DNA of 64,000 nucleotides from Hyalella azteca. Its lineage: Eukaryota; Arthropoda; Malacostraca; Amphipoda; Hyalellidae. The DNA lies in the NCBI RefSeq assembly GCF_000764305.2, contig NW_025944951.1:120702-184701 (forward strand). The letters run 5' to 3'. Shown here one piece after another: positions 22,088 to 33,822 of the stretch; positions within the stretch are counted from its first letter, which is position 1; each line of letters starts with the position of its first letter. The position numbers and the translations under genes were made by a program. The notes beneath the pieces were generated by a model, which did no database searches, was not told where the DNA came from, and was given only the letters and a program-made list of their open reading frames with translations.

Positions 22088-25000
22088 CTGTCACCAGGGA
22101 TGGGCAGGAGTGAAAGGAGTGTAGAGGATGTAGCTTATATAATTTCATTTAGAATTCGTGTAACTAAAATATTTTTATGCGGGATATTTCATACTTATTG
22201 TGTTTAAAAGCTTTCAGTTAAGAGAAAAACTGCCGCTGGTTCCTGGCATTGTGCATGCGTGCGTCCGCCAACGCTAATTTTTTTATTGAGACCGCCGAAC
22301 AATTAATATTTTGAGGATATCTCTGGAGCACTTTTTCGTCAAACGGAATTTGAAATACCTTGCAATAAAGACATAAACATACCCATGAATATTACCTAGC
22401 CTTGACCTATGTTTACTCACGAATATGACCCATCCTTGACCAAGGTTTGCTCACGAATATGACCCAGCCTTGACCTAGGTTTACTCACGAATATGACCCA
22501 GCCTTGACCTAGGTGTACTCACGTATATGACCCAGCCTTGACCTAGGTTTAACTCACGAATATGAGCCAGCCTTGACCTAGGTTTACTCACGAATTTGAG
22601 CCAGCCTTGACCTAGGTTTCCTCACGAATATGACCCAGCATTGACCGAGGTTTACTCACGAATATGACCCAGCCTTGACCTAGGTTTCCTCACGAATATG
22701 ACCCAGCCTTGACCGAGGTTTACTCACGAATATGACCCAGCCTTGACCAAGATTTTCTCACGAATACGACCCAGCCCTGACCTAGGTTTACTCACGAATA
22801 TGAGCCAGCCTTGACGATGGACTCAGCCGAGTCGTCGCTCTGGCCGGCCTCTGACATGGAGATGCCGTTCTCGGTCTCGATGTCGAAGGTGTAAGCGCCT
22901 CTCTCCCCATCTACCCGCTCGTCGGTCTTGGTCCTGACGTAGTTAAGGGGGTTGTAGGGGAACTGGGGAGCGATGGCTGGGGAGTTGCTTGCTGATCCCC
23001 CGCTGGGGAATGGCTTTGGCAGCCCCATGACTGCAGTCAGAGTTACGGAGAAGACCAGAAGCGCCTGCAGGAGCAGTGAATGGGGAGAACATTAGTGAAA
23101 CATTTTTACTTGTGCAGAGCATGGATGTTTAGACGGTACATAGTATGGGTGATTAGACGGTGCAGAGCATGGATGTTTGGACGGTGCAGAGTATGGGTGA
23201 TTAGAGGGTGCAGAGCATGGATGTTTGGACGGTGCAGAGTATGGGTGATTAGAGAGTGCAGAGCATGGATGTTTGGACGGTGCAGAGTATGGGTGATTAG
23301 AGGGTGCAGAGCATGGATGTTTGGACGGTGCAGAGTATGGGTGATTAGAGGGTGCAGAGCATGGATGTTTGGACGGTGCAGAGTTTGGGTGACTAGAGGG
23401 TGCAGAGCATGGATGTTTGGACGGTGCAGAGTATATGTGATTAGAAAGTGCAGAGTATGGATGTTTAGACGGTGAAGAGTATGGGTGATTAGAGGGTGCA
23501 GAGCATATGGGTGATTAGAGGGTACAGAATATAGATAAGAGTTATATATAGGGCAGCTATTAAACTATCTATCTCGAATGTGTGGGGATTAGATCTCTTC
23601 CGCTCATATCCTATCATTATATCTTTAATGTCCCAGTGCTAATCTTTAACGCTTCTGCGTACGATGAAAGTCTTTCAGGAAAAGTGTGGCCATAAATGCC
23701 TTGATTTTCATGCTTAATAACCATTTTTGTTGTGAGCAGATGTCTATAGGCAGCGGGCTATGAGCACTGCAATATGAGAGCATTATTGTGAGTAATAACA
23801 TAATGACATGAACAGTTATATAATAACCTAAGTCAAATGAGATAATTGAGAAAATGATGAATTTTACTTGCAAGGCCACCCACTGTTTGTTTTAAAAACA
23901 TATAAACTAATTTACATCAGTTTTATTCATCATAGGAACGACCACCAAACTTAACGCCAATGAAGTTTGCGTTAAAATTGGACTGCTTCTCAGTCGGAGT
24001 TTATAGATTTTCGGAAAATAAAAAAACTTTACAAAAAAATAACAGAATTACGCACTGAGCAGCAAAATGTTGCTAATTTTATTTCTTAAAATAAAGTACA
24101 ACATTTAAAATGGAAGAAAATGAATCTATGCAAGCTCAGTCGAAGCTTCGCTAATGCCAGGGCCATAATTGCACACGAGAGAACCGCCCCAGTAAACCAT
24201 GTGTTGCAGTCGGCTGGTCAGTTCCTGGTTAACATGAGGGCCGCGAGCAGCAATTGTCTTCACAAAATATATCGAGAATTTATTGCTTAATTGCAGATCG
24301 GCCTTGCTTGTCGACCTAGCAGATCAAGATCAGTGCGCTCAGCAGACGATCTCGATCTCGGTCAAGGTTTGGTTGCAGGAACTGTAGGTTTACGCGGTAT
24401 AGGATACGAACGGTGAAGCTGTAGAGACGATAAATTAATGCGGCAGGATACGAATGGTGAAGCTTTAGAGAAGATAAATGAATGCGACAGGATACGAGCA
24501 AAATGATTAATAATTAAATTTGTTTGTTTTACTTTTATCGTCGCCATGCTATAATATCGAAGTATTCTTAAGCAATGGCTTCCTATTTTTGCAATTTTTG
24601 TTACAGTGAATTTATTGATGAGCTTGCACGCTCGCATGGTACAAATATCAATGTGTTCCAAGTCCTCATCCGAGTACCGAGGCAACGTAGAAATGATTCC
24701 ACACTAGAAATAAATAAAATCATTCAATTCAACTTTCTGACATCAAATAATTTCACGAATTCAATTATAATTCGGGACTAGGAAGCGTATTATCGATGTA
24801 CCAGGAAGTTCTCACCAAAATATTCAGTCGGCAAACCACCTGAACACCTGGCTTACCTAAATATTCAATAATATAAGCACCAGAATCACCAGCACGGCCG
24901 ATGTACAGGGTACCTCGAAGGTACCACCTACAATATCACCTACTCGAGGGAGAGCCTCGAGGGTACCACCTACACTATACACGCTACACTTACCAATAAA

Positions 25001-28000
25001 ATATCAAAGCTTTGAATGTAACTACCACCTACCACCTACACTACACTTTATAGGTACCACTAATATAGCTAAGCTCGAGTGATTATATCCACCTACCGCC
25101 TACACTACATTTTATAGGTACCACTAATATAACAAAGCCTCTTGCATGTGTACATACCCATATACCACTTACACTACACTCTGCAGGTACCACTAATATA
25201 GCTAAGCCTTGAGTGACTATACTCACCTACCACCTACACTACACTTTCTAGGTATCATTAATATAGCTAAGTTCGAGTGTATAATTGTACATACTCACCT
25301 ATCACCTACACTACACTTACACTGCGCATATCGCCGCGCTCACCGTACATCCTCATTCAGTACACGTAGCGCCGGTCAGGGCAGACACGTGGAGCACGTG
25401 CAAGGTTAGGCCCCAGGAGGTTCATCCAGCAGGCCAGTATAGGCTCAAATTTATTGGAGTAAATTGGCAAGCCATTTAAATTGCAAGTGTGCCCCGACAA
25501 TTTGGAGGCCACGCTAGTGGAACAGACATGCGTTGGAAGACATTGTATGTCTTGTAAGCAACCGATCTAATTTACATTAAATTTAAAAGAGAATTTATTT
25601 ACAGGCACATGCAGACGCCGTTCACCAAGCTCCTTGACCCAGCGGCTCTGATTAACTGATGAAAGAAATTGTGTTGTTTATGGAGAGCACATTTCATCAC
25701 TAATATTTTCTGAGATGAAGTTTTACCAAATCAGTGGCTTACTTAATATTTAGACCTCAGTTTTATTGGCTGTAAACGCCAGCCATTGCCTTTAAAATCG
25801 ATATGATTAAATCTGAATATTTAATTCTGCTACTTCGAAATTATTGCTGCTCTGGATGGTGAGTACAATATTTTACTTGTGGTTTGATGATTATTTTTTT
25901 TGATGGCTTTGAAAGTAAACTTAAAACAATATGAAAACCTCATTTCAGAAGTTATTGAGCCTATGACAGGTGCGCAGTGTGAACCCTTCTCACCGGCGAG
26001 ATTCAACACTCCAATTAATTAACCCTTGCGCGGAGCGAGTGTTGGAGCGAATCTCACATGCGGAGGTGAGAATTTAGAATACCTCGTCAAATCTCCTTTC
26101 CCACAGCGAAGGGGATCAATTTTCCACCTTTTTAAGGGGAATGAGGGGGTTAAGAAAATCAGTTAGTTTTATCGCCAGCTCCGTGAGCTGATAAATGTTC
26201 GGTCAAGTGTCCAAAATTCGAATTTACAGGATTGAACTAAAGCGGCCTGAACGCTCTGAAGAGCAACGCTCAGTTGGTGTGAATGTACAGTCGATGAGAA
26301 TGTACAGCGGGTGTGATTGTACAGTGAGTGCTCAAATACAAACGGTGCTAATTTTCAGTCAGTGCTAATGCACAGTCAGTGCTAATGTACAGTAAGTGCT
26401 AATGTACAGTCAGTGCTAATGTACAGTCAGTGATAATGTGCAGTCAGTGCTAATGTACAGTTAGTGATAATGTACATGCAGTGATAATGTACAGGCAGTG
26501 CTAATGTACGGTCAAAGTTAATGTACAGTCAGTGCTAGTGTACAGTCTGGGTAAAGGTAAATGTAATGTCGATACAAATTTACAATCGGCAGGAATATGA
26601 ATTAGGAGCAAATGCTCAGTCGGTGCGACTGTTCTCGCACGCAGCCAATTTTTTTCTCAGAAGTATATTTTTTTTGCCGCAAGGCTGGGCGCCAACATGC
26701 AAGCGCAGGAGCAGGATTTGCAAACTTGAAGGCGCAGAATTGCATCTTTATTATCAACAGACAGTTCATCGCCTATATTATCAACAGACAGTTCATCGCC
26801 TATTTTATCAACAGACACCTCAACAGAATTGCCTGACTCATTTGATGGTTTCTGAGCAACATGAGTCTGGGTAACATGAGTCTGGGTAACATGAGTCTGG
26901 GTAACATGAGTCTGCGTAACATGAGTCTGGGTAACATGAGTCTGCGTAACATGAGTCTGGGTAACATGAGTCTGGGTAACATGAGTCTGGGTAACATGAG
27001 TCTGGGTAACATGAGTCTGGGTAACATGAGTCTGGGTAACATGAGTCTGGGTTACTCAGGGCCATAGCCGAGGTCAGAGCGGCGCGTAAATCACACCTCA
27101 GAGCGCCTGCTCTCAATACAAAGTCTGGGTCCAAGTTGAACAAATTTCCTCCAGCCAATCATAGGCCAATCATTGGCTGATCATAGGCCAATGATATGCC
27201 AAACATAGGCCAATCATAGGCCAATCATTGGCCAATCATAGGCCAATCATTGGGGAAATAGAGGAGGAAAATTGGCAACCAGCTCCTGAAGATTAAGGCG
27301 GGTATTGGCTCCGACGAAGGCAGAGCAGCAATAATATTGTATTCACTAAATGGCTTCAGCTGTTACTTATGTTTCTCTGGGTTGATATTGTAGACAGTTT
27401 ATTACTGAAATGAGTATTAAAATAAAATTCATTGGAGAGATATTGAAATATATATGTTTTCAATTACAGCGGGGCGGCCACAGAAAGAAGGATTAGGGAT
27501 AGAAAGTATGTACTGATAAACTGTATGTATGGATATATTGCATGTATGGATACAAAGTATGTATGGATACTTTATAAGTTTGAATACAAAGAATGCAGGG
27601 ATACACAGTATGTATGGATACTATACATGTATGGATACATAGTATGTATGGATATTCTATATGTTTCAATACACAGTATGCATGGATACACTGATTGTTT
27701 GGATATACAGTACATACAGTATATATGTATATACTGATTGTAGGAAACACAGTATGTATGGGTATACTATATGTTTGAATACAGTGAATGTATGGACACA
27801 CTGAATGTATACGTTATCACGTCATCGTTGACCAGAACAACGTTACGAGCTGAAAAAATTGACGAAAAGTCAAATTTAAGAAAGCTTCATCAAATTAAAC
27901 TAAAGCAACTCATGGCCCCAACTTCCTGAGACCCACTTTGATATCTCCGAAAAATTAACTGCGTTTGATTCCCCTTTTATAAAATTCGTGCTTTAGGGAA

Positions 28001-28349
28001 TTGTGAGACCTAACAGGACACTGGCGATAATTATAATTATATAATAATTGCGTTATAATAATTGTGTTAAAAATTTTGTAGGTAATGCTAGGAAATATAC
28101 TGATCATGGATGGGCTAATATATTTTAAAATGTACATATTTTGAAATTGACGAATTATAGTTCGATTATAGAAATACAGCGCGGTTATGGTTAACTATAT
28201 CGCCCAGTGTTTATAAACAAAATTTGTTTTTATGTAAAAAACAGCGAGAAGTGTTATTATCAAAAATGATGACAACATTCACTCATTTTTGGACAATTTT
28301 GTTATGTTCGGTCAATCCTATGACGTGTACTCACCTTCATGTTACTCAT
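21904..28349 (-). CDS. RR-1 cuticle protein, gene 2 (3 exons, 155 aa)
   Basis: Second secreted chitin-binding cuticle protein. Exons 28335-28349, 22796-23064 and 21904-22087 join to 155 aa. MSNMKALLVFSVTLTAVMG is the signal peptide. A serine/proline-rich linker (PKPFPSGGSASNSPAIAPQF) precedes the RR-1 domain: GAYTFDIETENG, AGSYSFTLPDGNLFELKYVA, DKNGFQPESSYLP. The sequence ends PHPIPQFVLDQIEKAAREDA plus a short alanine-rich tail. The consensus (YTFDIETENG...GSYSY-PDG...YVADENGFQP) is matched better than in gene 1. Intron phases 0 and 2 are identical to those of gene 1, so the two convergent genes are paralogues. The start is supported by an ATG-AAG micro-exon with a GTGAGT donor and a TATA box at the expected distance. 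Intron 1 is 5.3 kb and packed with arrays. Confidence 0.92.
22378..22800. repeat. 34-bp array built from the exon 2 splice donor
   Basis: About 12-13 copies, written on the minus strand as GTCAAGGCTGGGTCATATTC then GTGAGTAAACCTAG. The copy nearest the exon is the genuine end of exon 2 (GTCAAGGCTGGCTCATATTC, donor GTGAGT). Each unit thus holds the last 20 exon bases, a full donor and 14 intron bases. Use of any distal donor would add TCG TGA, an immediate stop, to the reading frame. Confidence 0.94.
22796..23064 (-). CDS. Cuticle gene 2 exon 2
   Basis: Acceptor GCTCCTGCAG precedes GCGCTTCTGG; donor GTGAGT follows at 22795. Encodes most of the signal peptide, the linker and the first half of RR-1. 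Confidence 0.92.
23095..23530. repeat. 47-48-bp minisatellite, about 9 copies (intron 1, gene 2)
   Basis: Units contain GCATGGATGTTTGGACGGTG and CAGAGTATGGGTGATTAGAG. It begins about 30 bp upstream of the exon 2 acceptor. The open frame on the plus strand is a by-product. Confidence 0.94.
24395..24495. repeat. Tandem duplication of about 48 bp (intron 1, gene 2)
   Basis: Two copies of AGGATACGAACGGTGAAGCT followed by TAGAGACGATAAAT, with a partial third. Confidence 0.8.
24900..25330. repeat. About 60-bp degenerate repeats (intron 1, gene 2)
   Basis: Six or seven copies share CACCTACACTACACTTTATA, GGTACCACTAATATAGCTAA. From about 25330 to 26270 I see no gene or strong repeat. Confidence 0.85.
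26275..26545. repeat. 17-18-bp minisatellite, about 15 copies
   Basis: Units AATGTACAGTCAGTGCT; TGTACA is palindromic in most copies. Confidence 0.93.
26735..26830. repeat. 27-bp repeat, 3 copies
   Basis: Three copies of TATTATCAACAGACAGTTCA plus TCGCCTA. Confidence 0.88.
26860..27055. repeat. 15-bp minisatellite, 13 copies
   Basis: Nearly perfect AACATGAGTCTGGGT units, the only common variant being CTGCGT. High homogeneity suggests recent expansion. Both strands are open in repeat-encoded frames. Confidence 0.95.
27155..27255. repeat. CCAAT-rich repeat
   Basis: About eight copies of GGCCAATCATA with alternating GGCCAATCATT. Each unit carries the CCAAT core bound by NF-Y. The array sits in intron 1 of cuticle gene 2, about 1.1 kb downstream of its promoter; any regulatory role is speculation. 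Confidence 0.85.
27515..27810. repeat. About 24-bp minisatellite, 12 copies
   Basis: Loose copies of ACAGTATGTATGGATAC. The open frames on both strands are repeat by-products. Confidence 0.9.
28335..28349 (-). CDS. Cuticle gene 2 exon 1 (5 codons)
   Basis: ATGAGTAACATGAAG followed by the donor GTGAGTACAC. An internal ATG-AAG could also serve as start, shortening the signal peptide by three residues. Confidence 0.82.
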
Positions 28350-28475
28350 GGTAATCTAGGAAGATTCTAGGGTAGGATATGTCTAGGTAAGGTCTAGCCT
28401 GTGGTCTAGGCAGCAACAGCACCGGCGCTAAGGGGTCTGGTGGGTAAGTAGAGCCTGACTTTGGTCTGTCTAGAC

Positions 28476-28483
28476 CTTTTATA
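28476..28483 (-). promoter_or_regulatory. TATA box of cuticle gene 2
   Basis: TATAAAAG on the minus strand, about 130 bp upstream of the start codon. A TCAGG initiator-like site lies about 27 bp further downstream (A at 28456), giving standard core-promoter geometry. Confidence 0.7.
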
Positions 28484-28551
28484 CTAGACCATGTCAAGGC
28501 CACCAGCCAAGTTGGTCTGGTAAGACCGGTCAAGCCTCAGATTCATCGTAA

Positions 28552-29439
28552 TCGATTAGCTTAAAGGGCTGTTCAATTATTGTTCCATGTTACAGAGGCA
28601 TTAATTTACATAATTTATTTAGGATAGACAGCTAATTATTGATGAGCTTCAGGTAAAGTTTCGAAATTATATTCTGTTTATTAGTTGAATTAAAATGACT
28701 GGAGTCGGGTAAATGCTAGTTTATGATGAATTTAATACAAATGGAAAAATAACGGATAATTGCTTAATCAATATTAGATAGAGAGTAATTAAAGCTCGTT
28801 GACCAGCAATTATAATTGAAATTTTATTAATCATATGATTAGGAATACCTGTATTATTTAAATTAAACAGAAACTACCTTCGGACTAGGTATTTTAGTCA
28901 CCGAAGCAGTTGGCGTCATTCGAATTCATAAAAACTTTTTCATTTTTTCATATATGTATGAAAATTATATGTATATGGCCTTTATATTAATCATGCAAAT
29001 ATATATGGCCATTTAAGATCACATTCTTTAATCCAGGAATTCACAGCACGTTTGATCCATTACTCACTCATTGCCATTATTCAGGCTTCAACACAGACAC
29101 ACACTTCCATTACACATCTCAGGCATTGATCGACCATTCATCATACACGCAGGGTAAATTCATCTATTTTATTCACAACGCCATTACGTTCATTTTTTTG
29201 ACATTCATCCTTCAATATACTTGACCTCATGAGTCCGTCTGATTTTAAATAAAATGGATTCTTCGTGCGTCAATTCATCTGCATTTATCACTCATGGATG
29301 CATTCTAATTATTCTACGTGAATAATATTTTCAGATTTTTCACTCATCTAATGACTGTGCATTCATCAGTCATTGAAAGCTTCTAATTGGTTGAACAAGC
29401 GTGGTCTTGCATTCATCATACATGTGTTGATTGCATGTT
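28552..29439. other. Intergenic, no gene seen
   Basis: A+T-rich unique DNA upstream of cuticle gene 2. The part from 29100 to 29430 has loose ATTCATC-type repetition. Confidence 0.45.
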
Positions 29440-29775
29440 CATCGAAAGCAATGCAAAGGTCGCACATATATGATGAATACAACGGTAAGACAAATATGAT
29501 GAACGCAAAGGTCTTACATATATGATGAATAGAAAGGTCATACATATATTATGAATATAACACGCGAGCCTCCAGCTGGACACGCGAGCCTCCAGCTGGA
29601 CACGCGAGCCTCCAGCTGGACACGCGAGCCTCCAGCTGGACACGCGAGCCTCCAGCTGGACATGCGAGCCTCCAGCTGGACACGCGAGCCTCCAGCTGGA
29701 CACGCGAGCCTCCAGCTGGGCACGCGAGCCTCCAGCTGGACACACGAGCCTACAGATGGACACACGAGATTTCAG
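29440..29775. repeat. Two abutting arrays, 26-bp then 20-bp
   Basis: Left part: CATATATGATGAATACAA-type copies. From about 29562: eleven nearly identical copies of ACACGCGAGCCTCCAGCTGG, each carrying the palindrome CCAGCTGG. The second array is very homogeneous. Neither is coding, although all frames look open. Confidence 0.94.
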
Positions 29776-30149
29776 CTTGAATCAATTCAGATAATGTCAG
29801 TAATAAAGCAGTCAGCCAGTTTCCCGTTTCGTTCCTCTAAACTGTCTAAAGTATCCTGAAAAATTATCGAGCAAATAATATTCAGTCCTGTCTTCCTTAC
29901 GCAAAAAGTCCATATTAACGCCAGCATTGGGCCAAAGATGCTGAACGCAAACCAAAAACAAGCTATATTAACATCATCTCCCTATCTGCCCCAAATCTCG
30001 AAATTCCCTCTGTCGCTACATTGATTAAGATTGTGGTGTTAAGGTGGCCAAATAATTGCCGGCGATCGGCTGGAGCCAAGATCGAAGCCTGTTGTTCCAA
30101 TGTCTAAATCGCTGTCGTATCGTCTTCGGACGGCAATGCTTGATGGCTT
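29776..30149. other. Intergenic, no gene seen
   Basis: Unique sequence; no exon supported. Confidence 0.4.
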
Positions 30150-30254
30150 TCTTTCACAAGAATCGGCGACAGGCCTATCCAGGCCTACTCTTTAATGCCG
30201 AAGATACTATACTATACTATACTATACTATACTATACTATACTATACTATACTA
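30150..30254 (+). mobile_element. SINE-like element copy with (TATAC)n tail
   Basis: AAGAATCGGCGACAGGCCTA, CAGGCCTACTCTTTAATGCC, then about ten ACTAT pentamers. It matches the family at 15410, 31903, 34552 and 47765. Confidence 0.65.
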
Positions 30255-30350
30255 ATGGTCTAGTGTTAACTATGACAGTGAGTTAGTACACTGCAGCGGT
30301 GGTCTTCTTCATGGTCTAGTGTTAACTATGACGATGAGTTAGTACACTGC
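30255..30350. repeat. Tandem duplication, 2 copies
   Basis: AATGGTCTAGTGTTAACTAT through GTACACTGCAGC occurs twice with few changes, directly after the pentamer tail. Confidence 0.88.
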
Positions 30351-31902
30351 AGCTGGGGCTCCCAAATAAATGAATAAGTGCACATCGCCAGCTATTTTAA
30401 ACTGAATATTATAGGTCGTGTAAATGAAGTTATGAACAAAATAACGAAGGAAACTTTGATACGTCCGCTCGTTAGATACTCAAATCAACGCTGAAACAAT
30501 GAAACTCAATGAGAAAATCAAAACAATCAATAAATCAATTCAAAATAAATATATTTTTGAATCAATGTTTCATAATATATTTTAACGAACAGGAAGAGCT
30601 AATTCAAGATCTCAGTTTATTAGTACTTCCAAGTGCATTTTTGAATCAAAAGCACGATATTCAAGCGGAAAGTTCGAATGATTCAAGGCCCATAATTTAG
30701 AGCGTGCAAGATTAACAAAGAAAAGCTCGACCCAAGCCTGAGTGAATGCGGTGCCCTGCGGCCCAAGAGGCTGCACTGTGTCATTCTCTGCACAAAAGCT
30801 CGCAGATTCGACCTAACCGTTTTATCCAGCCGCCCTGGATCGATAAAAGGCCTAGTCGCGATCAATAAGTCCTATTTGACCTAGATAAATTCTTTTATCG
30901 ATACAATCGTACAAAATGGCGGTTGAGTTCTTGTCGTTTTTTTTTGCGAACAAATGAATGCATCGTCGAGCATTGATGGAACGTCACAAGTTTTGTGCGG
31001 ACCGCCGTGAGCGTCCGGAACTGGAAGCCCTGACGGATCAGCGTAATGCCATCAGAAGCCCGCGAAATTATAAGAAAATCCTTATTATATTATAATATTA
31101 TTATTATAAGAAATCCTTAGAGGTTTTTTATTAGTCAATTGGCAAGAAATTTTTAAATTGATCAGCAATGTTAGCATAGATTTCATTCAGTTTAGTTTTT
31201 CAATATCACAAAAAATTTCATTGACTCTAAAAATTTAAATTTTGATAAATATAATTTCAAATTGTTATTGTAATGTAAATCGGCCAAGTGATTGGCTAAT
31301 TAAAATTCATGCAAATCATTTTAGCTATAATTCAAAATTAAAAGGAACGCTTGTCGTTCAAACTTAGCCTAAAGTATGGGGGCTAAACTTCGCCTAAAGT
31401 AATGGGGCTAAATCATTCTCAAATTGAACAATGATTATTGGACATGCCGTGCATCTTCGGTGAATTGCGATAGAGAATGTATAACCTCTTATCTTTCAAT
31501 TACTGTTTTTGTCCATTAGAACAACAATTAATGCCAGTTTTTTTACCTTATTTTCATAATGCCATTAGAAAAATGTAATCGTTCAAAAATAATAAAAAAT
31601 GAATCACATCCTGCGCTGCTCAGAGCTTGCCACTATCGTCAACGGTCTTCGCCGTATTTTCGTTACAGAAAAACTTTTCCGTTTCCGTCAAAATAATTCG
31701 GAACAAAAGCGTTCGTTAGGCCTACGAAGTGAGCCTATGGGCCGCGCTTTTTTCTCGCGCTCAGCTTGACAAGACTCGTCAATTTATCATCACAACAAAA
31801 AAAAAACAATAATAACCAGCGTCATGAATATCATTGATTAATACATCAACTTTAGATCTGAATTAATAAAAATATTGCTGCAAGTTTTGTGGTTTTGCGA
31901 TG
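30351..31902. other. Intergenic, no gene seen
   Basis: Mostly unique A+T-rich sequence. Short phrases such as TAGGCCTACGAAGTGAGCCT (31718-31737) hint at older fragments of the SINE-like family. No exon supported. Confidence 0.4.
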
Positions 31903-31959
31903 TTAAGAATCGGCGACAGGCCTACGGCCTAATAAACGCTGAAACCGCTATTATTATTA

Positions 31960-32004
<45 letters not shown>

Positions 32005-32034
32005 CATTATTATTATTATTATTATTATAGTTTG
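31903..32034 (+). mobile_element. SINE-like element copy with (ATT)n tail
   Basis: GTTAAGAATCGGCGACAGGC, GGCCTAATAAACGCTGAAAC, CGCT, then about 28 ATT triplets. AAACGCTGAAACCGCT also ends the tRNA-headed SINE at 61812, which places this family's 3' end. Confidence 0.68.
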
Positions 32035-32437
32035 CAAGCTAGATTTTCTAATTAGGATGCTCTATCCTCTAGATTTGATTTAGTCTCTTTTAAAATAAGC
32101 TCCTGTAAACTAATTCTAAGCTCATGTTTTTCGTACTTCGTTTAACCTTCCACAAATAAGGCTTGTATATTTGAAGGTTGATATCCTCTCAAGACTGTAC
32201 CCTAACCTGCTATACCTGAAACTTAACCACTGGGCCGTTATGGTTGAAGCGACATAACAATTAGTAATTCATCGTCGCTTCATTACTCGCTTCTAGAATT
32301 TATTTCCTACGCATTTTCATCCTCAGACAGCGCTGTTCATTTTAATATAAAGTAAACTGCATTAAATTTTTCTGATTGAATCGCCTTTGCTATCCACAAA
32401 ATTTTCCTTCAATAAATTTTTTTTTTCCTTTTTCCAG

Positions 32438-32606
32438 CGCTGTATGATTTTCACTCCCCCTGGAAGGCTTGGATCTTCTTCCGGGTCGCATGGAAATATT
32501 TTGACTGTCGTTGAAGGGATGAAAACTGGCAGGAAGTTCCTCACTAAAAGCATTTCATCACACGGGACTGCTGGCAGAAAGGGAAACCCTTCGTCTTTTA
32601 TTGAAG
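32438..32606 (+). CDS. Candidate isolated exon, unknown product
   Basis: A strong pyrimidine tract and acceptor (TTTTTTTTCCTTTTTCCAG, ending 32437) and a donor (GAAG then GTAAATAA) bound a 169-bp open segment encoding RCMIFTPPGRLGSSSGSHGN and so on. No neighbouring exon could be linked. The minus strand is open over the same DNA for 100 codons, so it may be a fragment of a transposon gene read the other way. I do not recognise either product. Confidence 0.3.
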
Positions 32607-32719
32607 GTAAATAAGTCAACAGGTAAACTGAACAAAGGCACGGACAGGTGGTCGAACTTCGCATTATTTTTATGATAAGATGAGCGAGGAAATATTATTT
32701 TAAGTCGGTGAGGAAACGA

Positions 32720-32860
32720 AGCTTTTTCTTTATTATTATTATTATGAAAATATTATTATTATTAAGAATAATATTTATTATTAATAATGAAAAAATTAAT
32801 AATGAAAATAAACGCAGCCTTTATTATTAATAATGAAAATAAACACAGCCTCTACTTTCG
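32720..32860. repeat. (TTA)n tract with a duplicated segment
   Basis: Runs of TTATTATTATTATGA, then AATGAAAATAAACGCAGCCT and its near copy with AAACACAGCCT. Confidence 0.75.
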
Positions 32861-33822
32861 TCGTATCGGCCAGCCGAGGCCGGCACATTCTTAATTTTAA
32901 ATAATAAAAGTTCGAATTGAGAACGAGCAGATGAATTTCTTGTAATGCTATTACAGAGCGACTAGAATTATCAACATTTTATAATACCTAAATAATTAAA
33001 TAATATTTTATAGTTGACAATCCACCTTCCACCGTAGGCCTTAGTGTAAGTTTTGAAATCTTCTGTGCATGCGAATGCCGTTAACTACAAAGGCGGTAAT
33101 GTGAGAGATAATTAACTAAGCAACTATTTCCACATGAAACTGATATTCTTCCTTCGTATTCTTCGACTTGACATGATTTGTTTAGTATCAGAACTTATTT
33201 CGTTACATAAGTTTTGACAAGATATGACCTTTTCTTGACGAACGCCACAATGACCGGATGTTCATGTGTATATCTCGATACTTAGAAAGAAAGTAGATAA
33301 GTACTTATATTACAAGTATGCTTATATCGCAAATTCACAAGGAATTTAAAAGCAAAGAAAGCGCCAAGCAAAGTCATCATATCGATATTGAAAACCTTTC
33401 GGAGTTCGCTTAGCGTTTTCTTTGCTTTTAATTAAATTATTTTATAAAGTAGACAATCGTTCCGCGTTGCGAATACGAATATAAAGTGCTTTAGATGGTG
33501 GAATATTTCAGAAGCCTGGATACGATGTATTTTTTGCACGTGTCCAGTGCAGAGTAAAGATCAAATTGAACAAATTGAACGGACAATAATTTGCCGCGCA
33601 TCCTTCGCGACTGTCTGCTAACGCTGTACACAGGAAAATGTTTAATGGTATTCTATAGTATATCAACAGGCTAGGAAGAGTTACTTGAGATAAATGTGAA
33701 TCATTTTATCCGAAAGGATGAGGATCGATATACCTGGAAGAATAAGGACCAGCATATTCGGAAATTGGTTCAAAAATTGATCATCAAATAAAAAATTTTC
33801 CTGTTTTTTTTTTTTGCACTCG
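32861..33822. other. Intergenic, no gene seen
   Basis: Unique A+T-rich sequence with no supported feature. Confidence 0.45.

Noticed and set aside
27493..27801. Tyrosine/histidine/isoleucine-rich frames on both strands
   Set aside because: Result of GTATGGATAC-type repeats; no domain.
32200..32240. Second tRNA-like A-box (AACCACTGGGCCG, inverted)
   Set aside because: Only the A-box half is present, without a B-box or body; too short to call a SINE copy.
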